NCBI GenBank assembly: GCA_029961685.1
Contig: JARWKL010000003.1
Location: 12,989,782-13,053,781 of the forward strand
Direction of reading: 5' to 3'
Length of the DNA stretch: 64,000 nt
Source of the DNA: Aristolochia californica
Lineage: Eukaryota; Streptophyta; Magnoliopsida; Piperales; Aristolochiaceae
The first letter of the stretch is position 1, and the number at the start of each line of letters is the position of its first letter. Both the position numbers and the translations under genes were made by a program. The notes under the pieces were generated by a model. It saw nothing but the letters and a program-made list of their open reading frames with translations. It ran no database searches and had not been told where the DNA came from. Of this stretch, positions 30,945 through 42,406 are shown piece by piece.

Positions 30945-31150
30945 GTGGTGCTCGTTTTGATGATGGTGTTGGTGGTGCTAATGAAGTTTAGTTTACAATG
31001 CTTGACGTTGGTAATCAGCTTGATGGGTTTGATGTTCGTGTAATATCCTAGCCCTGATGGCTACAAATAGACCTGATACATTGAATCCAACATTGTTACG
31101 TCCTGGACGTCTAGATCGTAAGGTTGAATTCGGTCTACCTGAGTTGCTGA
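30472..31150 (+). pseudogene. RPT1: 26S proteasome AAA-ATPase subunit RPT1 gene fragment
   Basis: The frame reads [75 protein letters not shown] and [15 protein letters not shown], then after a frameshift [17 protein letters not shown] and [20 protein letters not shown]. This is specific to RPT1 (regulatory subunit 7) and not CDC48. The Walker A site reads GPPGTGKA instead of GPPGTGKT. Beyond 30944 there are stops (about 30986 and 31048). About 220 of some 426 residues are represented. RPT1 unfolds substrates at the proteasome base. Confidence 0.94.
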
Positions 31151-31271
31151 GTTGGGGCATTCACAGGGAGGACACTGCTCCACAAATGCTACTTGTGCAC
31201 AGGTGGAGACGTCGGCTTACAGACCCTACTTTCGAGCTTGAGGACAAACTCGTTCTTCCAAGGGGGTGTAA
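31151..31271 (+). pseudogene. Residual 3' end of gypsy pol with polypurine tract (G3)
   Basis: In frame: [20 protein letters not shown], then [19 protein letters not shown]. As in G1, G2 and G4, only the last pol codons survive, over the polypurine tract that ends next to the 3' LTR. Confidence 0.8.
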
Positions 31272-31686
31272 TGTTATGTACCCAATAATATTATTATTTT
31301 AATTTTTTTCTTTAATTTACTTTATTTATTTCAGTTTTATGCCACATGGGTATTTTTGGAATATTTTATTTATAGGGGTATTTTTGTAATATTTTATCGT
31401 AAACCCTAACAGGGTGAACCTTATTTAAGGGGTAAGTGTAATGAAAAAGGCAAACATTAAAGTATTACGAGTTAGGTTAAATCTAGTGTAAACAAGCTTG
31501 AGATCACCTTTTTGATCTCGAGGTTAGGGTTTTCCTCAAAAACCCATGTATTCTCTCATCTTCCATTGATCTTCGTCTTCCCCATGTCTTCCTATTATCC
31601 CTACGGTAATGCATGGAAGACCCGTAACCCGTGGCAGTTCCCATATCCTCCCAAAGAATCCTTGTGTCAGATCCGGGACCGTAACA
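31272..31686 (+). repeat. G3 3' LTR
   Basis: 415 bp, TGTTATGTACCC..ACCGTAACA; followed by the TSD copy TCATC. Confidence 0.93.
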
Positions 31687-31740
31687 TCATCTTACAGAGG
31701 TAAAAAAAAAGAGAGCTTAAAGCCATGAATAGATGATAAT

Positions 31741-32113
31741 TGTAGCATTTAGGAATCCTTCAGAATGATCTCAAGCCAAAGAGGGTGAGGAGAAGAAGAA
31801 GGAGAAGAAGAAGAGAAGTAGAGAGAAATGAGAGAGTGTTTAGAGACTGACTTCCAAGAGAAGGGTGAAGAGAGTTTGGACAAATTTGAGAAGAGAGGAG
31901 AGAACTTAATGCTGTTCCTCTTAGCCAAGGCCTCTATTTATAGTTTTTACAATGCCCCTAGGGCTACAACATTACAAGAGGAGAGACATAAATAGACAAG
32001 TATTTACAACTTCATGCCATCTTTATGAGAAGTCTTCTTATTTACCAATATGCCACCTCTTGGATGTGTAAGCTTTCTTCCTTGGAAGTGTGGATTTGAG
32101 CCCACCTTCTAAC
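31741..32113 (-). repeat. 3' LTR of copia E
   Basis: 373 bp, TG..CA ends (TGTAGCATTTAGGAATCC..TTCTAACA). Shares with LTR F the start, the CCTCTTAGCCAAGGCCTCTA block and the TATTTATAG TATA region. Confidence 0.8.
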
Positions 32114-32149
32114 ATTCCCCCTCAAGCTGGAGGAGAAAATACATCATAA

Positions 32150-32574
32150 TTACTCAGCTTGCCACATAAAAGATAGGATCTTAGACATAACCGATTTAGT
32201 AAGAATATCCGCTACTTGCTCTTGTGATAAAACATGTTTGAGAGAGATTATACCAGCTTGAAATTTCTCCCATATAAAGTGGCAATCCACTTCAATGTTT
32301 TTGGTCCTTTCATGGAAGACCGGATTCGAATTGATATGAATAGCTGCTTGGTTATCACAATATAGACCCATAGAACCTCCTTTATAAAATCTTAATTCTG
32401 TAAAAGGTGACCTGATCCATAGGAGTTCACCGATTGTGTGAGCCATAGCCCTATATTCTGCTTCTGCACTAGATCTCGTAACCACATTTTTCTTCTTGCT
32501 TCGCCATGTAACCAGGTTCCCTCCCACAAGAGTGCAATATCCAGAAGTGGACTTCTTGTCATCAGGTGATCCAT
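32150..32574 (-). pseudogene. Copia E RNase H
   Basis: GGNLVTWRSKKKNVVTRSSA and EAEYRAMAHTIGELLWIRS lead to YCDNQAAIHINSNPVFHERT and IEVDCHFIWEKF, in a 125-codon ORF that ends QEQVADILTKSV. This is the complete C-terminal copia RNase H block; the acidic residues of DNQAA and EYRAM are kept. A frame change at about 32527 separates it from the upstream KSTSG-type block (32574-32528). It would remove RNA template during cDNA synthesis. Confidence 0.85.
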
Positions 32575-32575
32575 C

Positions 32576-33420
32576 CTAATTTACATCTGAGAAACCTTCT
32601 ATTTTGAAGTGGCCATTTATCTTATAAAGCAATCCTCTTCTTGGGGCTCCTTTTAAGTATCGTAATATCCTTTCCAAGACTTGCCAATGGGTAAGTTTTG
32701 GTTTATGCATGTACTGACTCACCACACTTACAACATATGATATGTCTGGTCTAGTTACTGTGAGGTAGATAAGTTTGCCCACAAGTCTTTGATATTTGCC
32801 AATATCAATATCTTCTCCCGAACTTGCACATAATTTAATATTAACATCCATAGGTGTGTAAGCTAGGCGGCACCCCATCATTCCTGTTTCTTCAAGGAGG
32901 TCCAAGACATACGTCATTTGAGATAATATTATTCCATACTTGGACTGAAGAATTTCTATGCCCAAAAAATAATATAGAAGTCCAAGATCTTTAGTTTTAA
33001 ATTCATGACATATCATATTTTTTTACTTATTTTATGCTATTCACATCATTGCCGGTTAAGACAATATCATCAACATACACAACCAATAATATCTTTCCTT
33101 TTGAGGTATCTTTAATCAATACCGAATGTTCTATTGATCACCGAAGAAATCCAAACCATAGTAGTGCTTAGCTAAATATATCAAGCCAGGCCTAAGGAGA
33201 CTTTAAGCCCATATAAGGATTTCTTTAAGCAGCATATGGACTCCCCCTCAACCACATAACCAGGGGTTGAATCATATAAATTTTCTTGTGTATATCACCA
33301 TTTATGAAAGTACTTTAGACATCGAGTTGATAAACAGACCATGAAGAGTTAGCAACAACCGATAATAGGATACGTACCGAATTTAACTCGGCAATAGGGA
33401 GAATGTCTCATCTTAATCCA
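32576..33420 (-). pseudogene. Copia E reverse transcriptase, broken
   Basis: The 146-codon ORF 32576-33016 has EFKTKDLGLLYYFLGIEIL, the GMMGC block, [20 protein letters not shown] and HWQVLERILRYLKGAPRRG. Upstream, near 33055-33090, the catalytic box reads YVDDIVLTG, intact. Farther 5', pieces match the copia fingers (about 33300-33420) with stops and an apparent frameshift. The N-terminal quarter is poorly kept. Confidence 0.85.
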
Positions 33421-34900
33421 CTCCATAACATTGAGTGTACCCTTTAGCAAAGAGGTGGGCCTTAAGGTGAGCAATGGATCCATCTGGATTATGTTTGATG
33501 GTAAAAACCCATTTACAATTTGGATAATGTTTGATGGTAAAAATCCATTTACAACCCATCGGTTTCTAACTTCTCAGAAGAGGTGCTAAGTTTCATGTCT
33601 GATTTTCATATAAGGCTTGCATTTCCTTATCCATAGCCACCTTCCATCTTGGATGTTTCTGGGCCTCTTGATAGGATTGCGGAATACAGATGGAAGAAAG
33701 AGATGCAAGGAACTAATAACATGTGGAAGACAAAGGATGGTGAGACATAAAGTTGGATATAGGATGAGAACTAGTGCAAGTACGAGGTTCTTTTCTTAAA
33801 GCAATGGGCTAAGTATCAAACTGTGGACCAAATAGAATAGGGGAAGGACTTACCTCAGTGGGATACAAAAACTCCATAGATGTGGTGTCGGCTTATGCTT
33901 CGAGGGGCGGAGAGAATTCGGCATTATAGGGCATAAATAGAGAAAGAGTGGTAGGAGGAAATGACAAACCCAAAGGTGCATCATTTGAGGAATAGAATGA
34001 GGTGTCCTCAGAAAAGGTCACATCCCTAGACACAATTGACCACTAAAGGGTAGGATTGTAACATACATAACCTTTTTGGGTGCGAGAGTAACCCAAGAAA
34101 ATGCACTTCATAAAGCGAGGAACAAGTTTAATTTTCTGAGGAGATGTGATATGGACAAAACAAGCACAAGTGGGTCTTCACCAGGAAATAATACCGAGTA
34201 TGGAGTCTTATGACCAAGTACAGACGAAGGAAACCTATTGATAAGGAAACATGCCGTAAGTATGGCATGAGTCCAATAAAAGTAGGGTAGCTTCATGGAG
34301 TAGAGGAGGCCCCGGGAAACCTCAAGGAGATGATAGTTCTTTCTTTCAGCAACACCATTCTGTTGAGGTGTGTAGGCACATTATGTTTGATGGATAAGGC
34401 CATTACCATCACAGAAGGACTGAAACACATTAGACTAGTAATCTTTAGCATTATCATATCTAAGTACTTAAATTTTCTAGCCAAATTGGGTTAATACCAT
34501 AGCATGAAAGGCCTTAAAGATCGTAAATGTGTCAAATCTTTCTTTAAATAGATATAACCAAGTAACCCAAGTAAAATCATAAAAGTAATAAAATATTTAA
34601 CTTGAGAAATATTGGAGACACTCAAGGGTCCCCATACATCTTAATGTACTAGAGAAAATGGAGCAACACTTTTATTGGTAGGGCAAGGAGAATATGTTAT
34701 CCTTTGGTGTTTGCTTAACTGACAAACCTCATAATTTAAAGTAGACAAAGACTTCAAAGAAGGAAATAAATGTCAAAGAGAAGATGTAGAAGGATGGCCA
34801 AGCCAGTTGTGCCAAAGTTGTACCTCAGATGGAGAGGATGAAAGTGCAGCTAATGGAGGCAGGTCAAAGTAATACAAACCTCCCTTTTCATGACCTCCGC
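33421..34900 (-). pseudogene. Copia E integrase and linker, broken
   Basis: ORFs 34108-34296 (YFYWTHAILTACFLINRFPS) and the 34293-34484 region contain the late integrase block in shifted frames. Around 34640-34760 the GAG-pre-integrase/HHCC region is visible in complement (CQLSKHQRI-like). 33480-33560 holds a 37-base stretch duplicated in tandem (GATAATGTTTGATGGTAAAA, twice). Confidence 0.7.
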
Positions 34901-36215
34901 CAATCACCTGCTTTGTTGTTAGATCCTGAAATACACAAGAAGAGGGTGAGAAAGTGACAAAGCAATTTACATATTTTGTGAGCTGACTTACCGAGGGTAA
35001 GTTTAAAGGGAATTAAGGAAAAAATATGACATCACAAAGTGGGATAGAGGGTGTAATAGAAGATGATCCCTTGCCAAGTACTTTGGTTTGTAACAAACTT
35101 ATTGGGAATACATGTATATAAAAAATTTAGCATATGTTTGTTACCTAAGAGATGTTCAGAGGCCTCAGAGTCTAATATCCAAGATGAAGGAGGAATTGGA
35201 AGAAAACATACCTAAAGCAATAGTGGTAGCAGCCGTAGGTAAAGATATAAGGGAAGACTCCATGAATGACTTCTTTTTCTGAAATGTTTCAGTCTTCATT
35301 AGTGAGAGTCATCTTCTCGGTTTGTGATTCATTCTTTTCTTCCCGTTTATCATTGGTAATAGAGGCTAGAGTAGCCATGCCCTATTCCAATTTTCTATGA
35401 GGCTTCCAACAAGTTTCCACAAGGTGGTTTTGACTATGACAATAAGTGCATATTTGAGGCTTTGTGCGAGAGTAGCAAGGACCGGTGGTTCTACCACCTC
35501 TTATTTGGCCTCCTCTAGAATTTCTGACACGACCTCGGTTGGAGGATAATGTACCTCTATTGCCTGAATGCATAGTAGATGAAACATCATTATTTGAATT
35601 AGGAGATGGATCAAGGATTTGAAACAATGTGACACTTATTTCATCAGAGGACGGTAGTGTGGAGGAGCTAAGAAGTTGAGTCTTAGCAACTTCAAGGTAT
35701 GGCTTGATATTTTTCAAACAAATTGCTACCTCTAAAGCTTCCCTTTGCCTCTCATGAATTGAAATATTGGAAGAGTATGGTTGAATGATCTTCCCCTCTT
35801 GAAGTAGACCCTGGAACTCAGCCAAAAATTTATGAATATTGTCTCTTTGCTTAGTATTGAGCATGGTTTGCAATACATCAAATAACTTTGGTAAAGAAGT
35901 TGTACTAGAATATAACTAAGTACAAGTGTGCCAAATTTGTTTGGCTGGTTCTATGTGAACAACATTGTTGGTTACATGCTCTTCCATACTATTAATATAC
36001 TAACTAATTACCAAATTGTCATCCTTAACCCACTTTAGATAGGATTGACTTTCTTCATCAATCGGTGGAGAGGGCCTGGTTTATTGACCGAGAAGGTTTC
36101 GAGCAATAAGAAACCTTCTTACTGATTGAGTCAAACTAAGATAATTGGATAATCCCCTTAAGGGAATAGTAGTAATTTTGAGTATATCACTCTTACTAGT
36201 ATTTCCTTCAACCAA
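34901..36215 (-). pseudogene. Copia E protease and gag, broken
   Basis: The 163-codon ORF 35382-35873 carries TKQRDNIHKFLAEFQGLLQE, the Gly/Arg-rich GNRGTLSSNRGRVRN stretch and an intact CCHC knuckle CTYCHSQNHLVETC (CX2CX4HX4C). The gag N-terminus is readable to about 36215, but the start codon appears changed (ATT, followed by a VEGNTSKSDI-like sequence) and a stop is present in the GQxTRPSPP stretch. The protease motif near 35180 is decayed. Confidence 0.8.
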
Positions 36216-37246
36216 TGCTTAGTAAAGCACAGACAAGAGGAGGATATGATGAAGATCCAATCAAACTAAAACTCCAATTAAGATGGCACAATTTCTATAA
36301 TCCAATATTAAAGAAATGATATGGATTGAAGTAGAACTGATATAATCCAATAATCAAGCTTGAGAAGCAATTAAAGCAATAATATGTAGTAAAAAAAAAA
36401 AGGTAACTTGCGTGAGGTGGCTGCCTTCCTCCCAATCCGAATCTTAAACTCATGAAGGACCTTAAGAGTCCAAAAAATTCAAACTTGTAATCAAACTAAA
36501 ACCCCAATCTTGGGAGGCTCATGTTTACCAAAAATATCCTTTGTTCAAATTTGAAAAATAATCCACTTAATCAAATTTGAACAACCTTCTTTCAAATACC
36601 AGTCACTTTCAAATAAAGATAAGTTCTTATCCACTAAATCAGGCTCCAAATAAACCAAAAACCATATCTTAAGTGGAGTAGATCAATTAATCACTCAATA
36701 CCAATTCAAATCTTACTTTTGGTCTTCAAAAACTCAAGAACTCATGGCTGGTTCTTAACCCAAGCTTGACTTAGCTTTTCCTTATGATAGGTGTCATATT
36801 TATCACTTAAAAAGACAACTTTCCCTTACTCATTTCCGAAAATCCTCTAGGCAATGAAATTGCTCATAAGTCTTAAACGGTTGGAGAAGGAATTAGTAAT
36901 TCCAAAAAATTATAAATCACAAAAAAAAACAACTACTCTTTGAGCTTGGCAAAGTCCCTCAAACAATTTCTACATGTTTGGAGAATACAAGTACCATAAA
37001 TAATAAACCTACTTGATTTAATAATCCAAAAAAATAAAGTAAACTACTGGCCTTGGATAATGAGAGATCAAGCTAAGTCTCAGGCAAGTCTCATATCAGT
37101 CTTCGATGATCAAACTTGCAATATTTGAGTGCAAGAAGATCAAGGTCATAATATTCTTTAAACATCAAGTATTAGCTTTCACAACTTCTCATATGAAAGC
37201 CATTTGTTTCTTGATGTAATATAGAGATTAAGGGCTCAATACATAA

Positions 37247-37900
37247 TGTTACAATGTGGGACCCACCATGGTTGCATGAGTTGGTGGGACCCACCATGAG
37301 GACGTGAGAATCCAAGACGAGTCAACACACAAGCTGCATGAGTTGGATGACGAGCTGGAATAAGTTAGCAGAATTTAGGATTTAGTAGGAGCTGCAAAGA
37401 TACCACGAGCTGGCATCTTTTGTCACATGAGATGGAAAGTGTACATAAATTATATCACTCCTCCACTATAAATAGAGGAGCATGTATTCACAATAAATCA
37501 ATCAAAGCAAGGAGTTCTCTCCTCTCCCACTCTCGTGTAGAGCTTCTTCTTCTTCTTCTTCCTCTTCTACTTCTTCTTCTCTTCTTGTTTCACTTCTACC
37601 CGACAACTCTCTCTCCTTCTTGGTTTTATTTTTTCCTCTCCCACCTTGCTCGAGATATTATTAATGGGGTCCTAAATTCAGCATGGTATTAGAGCTGCTA
37701 ATTTAGGATCCCACGTCAAAAAAATGGTCTTTGAAGATATGATTACAATTGCTCATAGAAGGCTCTTCATGAAGCAAGATTGAAGCTCATGAGATAAGTT
37801 TTTTGATTTGTGATATTATTGATTTATGCTACTAGTTTTCTGATATTAGAAGATGGATTTAAGATATTTTTATGATATCTTCATCCTATAAGATCATGAA
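37247..37900 (+). mobile_element. M: copia-type LTR plus leader, truncated
   Basis: The LTR 37247-37684 (TGTTACAATGTGGGACCC..AATTCAGCA) is followed by TGGTATTAGAGC (37685-37696) and a leader that matches that of stub B (22929-23160). It is an opposite-strand relative of element D. A TATA box (CACTATAAATAGAGGAG, about 37464) and a (TTC)n run at 37549-37582 are present. No coding part. Confidence 0.75.
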
Positions 37901-38505
37901 TCAGGTCCCTAATTATAGAACTTGGTTTTCTAATAACCAAGCCCATGCAACTCTATTGTGTCAACCAAGTGGTTATTCATATTGCAGTAAATTCAGTTTT
38001 TAATGAAAGAACAAAAGTTCATCGAAATTGATTGTCATTTTGTTTCAAGAGCAATTACAAAATGGTTTCATATCTATGCAATACATTCCCTAAAAAAATC
38101 AGCTAACATATATTTTTGCAAAGGCCATTTCAACTGGTCCTCTTGCTATACCACTAAAAGCTTGAAATATTTGATATTTTTGTACCTGCTTGAGGGAAAA
38201 TGTTGAAGAAGTATTAATGACATTTCTTGTAATTAAGTGTTACGTGGCATATCCTATAATTACTAAGTGTTTTAAGTTCCTTTTGCTCATTATCATGTAT
38301 TAGGGTTTCTACCCTCCATTATAAATAATAATTATTGGGAGGGCAAACTCATTCACATGAGCTCCTCACTTTTTGAAACTCTAGCTCTCCCTTCCTTCTT
38401 ATACTCGTGCTCACATTCCCTTAGCTTTTTTTCTCCTTCTCTTCTTCTCTTTCTTTTTCCTTTCTACTCTCGACCTGTTTAAGCATGAAACCCTAGAATC
38501 TAACA
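37901..38505 (+). mobile_element. Copia 3' end: RNase H remnant plus LTR
   Basis: About 37930-38060 in shifted frames reads NQVVIHIAVNSVFNERTK and FIEIDCHFVSRAI, the end of a copia RNase H. After the purine tract TGAGGGAAAA comes a 305-bp LTR, 38201-38505 (TGTTGAAGAAG..AATCTAACA), with TATA region ATTATAAATAATAATT at about 38320. The 5' part of this element is missing; a related LTR is at 40742. Confidence 0.7.
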
Positions 38506-40289
38506 TTTATCATAGGGATAAATACATAGGGTAGGTTTGAGAGGCCAATTAGGTTCTTTGAAACCCAACTCAGACCTGACCATTGCCATCGCTACAATCT
38601 GAACCACTCATTTGAATATAGAAGATTGAATTTATATTGCAATCTCACCATGGCTTAAGATGTTAACCTTGACATATATACAAACTTTAGTCTTTTGTTC
38701 CTCTTGTTTTCTTCCTCAAAGACTTATCAATTCCATAGCTTTGAATTCAGTCTATGACCTTTTTTTTTTTTATTAAAAAATTTGTTCTTCTACAACTGAC
38801 TACATTTCGATATAGAAGCTTAACTATTTATGTAATATTACTTTATACATTAATAAGATTTTATTATCGTTTTGTTATCATCAAAATCAAGAGAATTTAA
38901 TGGATAAGGTAACTTGTTAGAGAGAGGACACTCACATGAGCATTTGTCAAGGTTAAAAGACTAGTTGTAGATTAGTTAATATATATGGACAGCTTACGAT
39001 TTTTTTGGCATATTGAGACGCCAATTCAGAGAATCTGATGTAGATGAGTTTTGGGATGAGGAGCACAAGTGGGGGAGAAACAAAAAGAGAATTAAGATCG
39101 CGACGTCCTCTGCTCTTATAACCATAAAGAAGATGGAAATGGACTCGCAGAGATAAGGATAAGGAGAACGGAGAAGGATCGAAGCTTCAGTCTAAATAAA
39201 TAAAAAAAAATGTTTTTTTCTGTTTTCAAATGAGAATGGTGAGGCCCCAGTTGAAGATTGCCCTCGTAGAAGATGATGCAAATTTCAGTCCCTCTTCAGT
39301 CATCGTCTTATCCGCTATCACCAGGTCCAAGAGCATTTGCTCACTCAGCGACGACCTTGAGAAGGAAACTTATCTTCCCTCTTAGACAAGAAAAATAATT
39401 GCATAAAGGTGGAAAATGGACACAAATCCTTTCTTCAAAATTTTGTCGGAAATCTATCTTCTCAAAACATTTTCAAAATACTTCAAACGCCATTTAGGAA
39501 TCGTTCGCTTCAGACCTGTCCATTAAAGCTGCATTAAAAAGCTGCAACGAACTTGTCAGAATGTATTTGTTTCCTTCCTGAACTCTCTCTGCTATCTTCC
39601 AACCCAACCTGCTTTTCATGGCCTTCGCCTTTTATTCTGCAGTTCTTTTATGGCAGCTGCACGTCATTGGTTCGATTGTGACCGGAAAAAACTTCCTTCT
39701 GCCGTTTTGTAGAAGAAGAACAAAATATCGATTGGGCCCAATGTTTGTTTAGAACTCGTAAAAAAGGAAAAAAAGTTGATTGGGAGCCCAATCCTTGTTT
39801 AAAACTCGATAAGAAGGCCCACCACTTATAGTTATTTGTATAAATGCTGTTTAGGTGAGAGTATACCCTTGTTTCCTTAAATCATTACATCCCTAAAAAT
39901 GTCAGTAACATTTGATGATATAGCAATGCTTACTAATTTCAATAAGTGGAGACATGATTTATGAACCCTACGTTCAGGCAAATGAGATACATTCCTATTA
40001 TTCGATAGTACTATTACATTTATTAGTTAGAGAGATTACAACTTAGTGATAATCACAAAAGGAACATATCATTGGTTGTAGATACAACTAAAACCCCAAG
40101 AGCATTAGTGTTATTATGTCTCATATCCCCTACAAATTGAGCATGGAGGCACTCCGGAATTGATGCAAGTTTGCCACATAGAAATTGATGACTATCACCA
40201 CGAGCTAATTGGTCATCTTAGGAAATCTATTGAGTCTATGATGTAATTAGCTCCTCAAGGAGATAAGACTATCACCAAGAGAAATAAAA
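38506..40289. other. About 1.8 kb without a recognised gene or transposon
   Basis: Mostly AT-rich, but 39040-39700 is richer in G+C and has no match elsewhere in the window. A small plus-strand ORF runs from ATG 39231 (MRMVRPQLKIALVEDDANFS) to the stop at about 39385, 51 codons, of unknown nature. It might be a remnant of a host gene or unique spacer. Confidence 0.5.
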
Positions 40290-40297
40290 AAATCCAC

Positions 40298-40740
40298 TCA
40301 CTGAATGCTAAGTCTTAGGATCACCACCCAATTGGAGTCAGAATGACCAACTAACTCGATCAAATAAACAATCCCAATAGAACAAGCATGTGGGTTAACC
40401 CCATAGGGCACGGTCCCTTTCGCATATCGCAAAATATGCTTCGATGCCTCAAAATGATGCCGACAAGGGAGTACATAAATTGACCAAGCATTGTTGATCA
40501 AGAAGGCAGTATCCAATGCGACATAGAGTCAAATATTAAAGCACTGGCTAACTGTGATACTGTCCAGGAGAAGTAACAAGGATACCATCTTGTTGGGAGA
40601 TGTTATAACTTAAGGTAAAGGGCATAAAAACAAGTTTACAATTAGATAGTCTTGATTTGTCAAATAAGTCCATCACATATTTTTGTTGAATTACAGCTAA
40701 TGGTCTTAGGACAATCTCCCAATTTTGAGGGTATTTAAAA
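40298..40740 (-). pseudogene. Copia RT/RNase H remnant
   Basis: The ORF 40298-40516 contains HHFEASKHILRYAKGTVPYG and LIELVGHSDSNWVV, the region between RT and RNase H of a copia pol (normally HxxAxKRxLRYxKGT...GYxDSDWAG). Upstream to 40740 the frames are broken; QQDGILVTSPGQYH-like pieces occur. A different lineage from elements A-F by sequence. An LTR of the 38201 family starts right at its edge. Confidence 0.7.
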
Positions 40741-40741
40741 T

Positions 40742-41000
40742 TGTTGAAGAAGCACTGATGATATATCTTGTAATTAAGGGGATGGGTGACATATCTTGTA
40801 ATTGCTAAGTGTTCAAAGTATTTTTTATCTTGATCATATATTAGCGTTTCTACCTTTTATTACAAATAAGATGTCAATGAGATGGGAAGGCTCATACTCG
40901 AGCTCCTCTCTTTCCTAGCCTAAAGTCTCAAACATGCTACTCCAAGTTCTAGCATAGCTTCCTAATCAGCCAAGGTCGATTTCTTCTTGTGTTTGTGTTT
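40742..41000 (+). repeat. LTR remnant related to 38201-38505
   Basis: Starts TGTTGAAGAAGCACTGATG and follows the 38201 LTR through TATCTTGTAATTGCTAAGTG and the TATTACAAATAAGATG region. The right end is not clear (about 41000). 41001-41452 beyond it holds no recognised gene. Confidence 0.6.
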
Positions 41001-42406
41001 CAAATACATCAATGTCTAGCCCTTAAAGTTCCTAACCGCTCGACCAAAAACAAGGTATGTATTGTTTCAACAAAATCAAGTTTTGTTCATGTTAATGGCT
41101 GCTCATTGGGCTATGTTGAGTTAATGACTTTTGTCTTCATTAAGGCCAATTCCAGCCAAAAAATTCCTTCTTTAATTTCGAATGGTCCGTTTAATTGCTG
41201 GATGAAGAGTCCTTGTGGTTGTTGTGTAATTGGCTCTTCAAGTTCATAAACCCTAAGTTAGGGTTTGTTGATTAAAAGTTGAAGAAAAAGATCTCTTTAA
41301 GTTGTTTTAATTCCTTCTCTAATCCAACATTTTTGGGGTGCTTTAAATTTTTTTATCTTTTTATTTTGCTGATTAAAAGTCCAAGCTGATTACTTAACAT
41401 CTCATGCTCATAGAGTTCTAAAATGTTGTTTTTTTGTTAGTATTGTTGGTATTGTTAAATTCAAACTTACGTTCTATTTATTGAATTTCTGGAAAAGAGA
41501 AATACTTCTTTGATTTGTTATAATTTGAGTATAATAATCCTCTATTTATAATAGAAGAAATAAGTAGAATCCTAATAAAATTCAACTACCCTTATCCTAG
41601 TTGCACCCAAAGTCTAATACTTAAAGATAAGTTCTAGTTTAATTAAACAACTAAATATAAATAAAAGATTGAAATAATGAAACACTTTTTAACTGTGACA
41701 CTTCTATGTGACATCCTCCCATGAGACACTTGTAAGATTCTACCATATTAATTACGACTTTGTGAGAGAGTCATGTAAGACTCTCCTATACCTATTGGTC
41801 AACACTTCCCCTCAATCTAGAGTTTATAACTTTAGTTTGTTAGGAAAAATATTTCTGGTCTTTAATCTTCTTTTGTTGAAAAAATTCTTAACTTTCATAT
41901 TTTATTCTTCTCCATTTCTTGAATATTTTGGTCACATACAAATAACCACAATATGTAGAATAAAATACCTCTCTTGTACTTCTTCTTTTACTTTTTCCCC
42001 TCAAGCTGGAGATAAACAGAATGTAGAGACCCAACTTGGACAAAACAGAAAATGTGAGAAGAAAATCACTGCTAGTTATATAACAAAGTTCCATATACAA
42101 GTCAAAATGGTTTTAGTCTGAAACACACTCCACTCAATTTTGAAGGTGGAAAAATGACCAAATTTTAGTGCACCACAAAAAGATTACTCACCTTTTAAGG
42201 GTAGCTCAAACACAAATCACATCTTGGGTGAAGAATGACTTTGACTCGAGTAGAATGTTGGATGCACTCCTATACTTTTTAGGTAGTGGGTCTAGGCTTT
42301 GCTATGAAGTGATGAAAACAAAAGATGATAAATTAAAGAAGTACCAGAGAAAAACAACTTTAACTAGACGGAGTCAACATACTGCAATGTTAAGTAACTA
42401 TATGAT

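Larger units (their letters stand above)
26978..31686 (+). mobile_element. G3: gypsy-derived LTR element carrying fragments of at least six host genes
   Basis: LTRs 26978-27391 and 31272-31686, with the perfect TSD TCATC (26973-26977 and 31687-31691). Primer site TGGTATCAGAGC is at 27394-27405; the 3' end keeps [15 protein letters not shown] codons and the tract CCAAGGGGGTG (31259-31269). Between them, all in the element's sense direction and without introns, lie segments of RDR6, PABP, a vacuolar sorting receptor, NADH-GOGAT, EF-2 and RPT1 plus unassigned stretches. There is no gag core, RT or integrase, so mobility must have been supplied in trans. LTRs differ at about 35 of 414 positions by eye count (about 8%), so it is older than G1 and G4. 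Confidence 0.93.
31741..37246 (-). mobile_element. Ty1/copia element E, degenerate, 5' LTR missing
   Basis: The 3' LTR is at 31741-32113 (starts TGTAGCATTT on plus, related to the LTRs of F) and is followed by the polypurine tract complement TTCCCCCTCAAGCTGGAGG. Then, on the minus strand, RNase H, RT, integrase, protease and gag extend to about 36215, plus a leader to about 37246. No primer site or 5' LTR was found before stub M at 37247, so the right end has been lost or replaced. Confidence 0.8.

Noticed and set aside
30472..31150. First impression of a CDC48 or other AAA pseudogene
   Set aside because: The [18 protein letters not shown] and [20 protein letters not shown] blocks are specific to proteasome subunit RPT1.
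28610..31150. A real multi-exon host gene or polycistronic region
   Set aside because: The pieces come from unrelated proteins, are partial, joined without introns, and lie between LTRs with a TSD.
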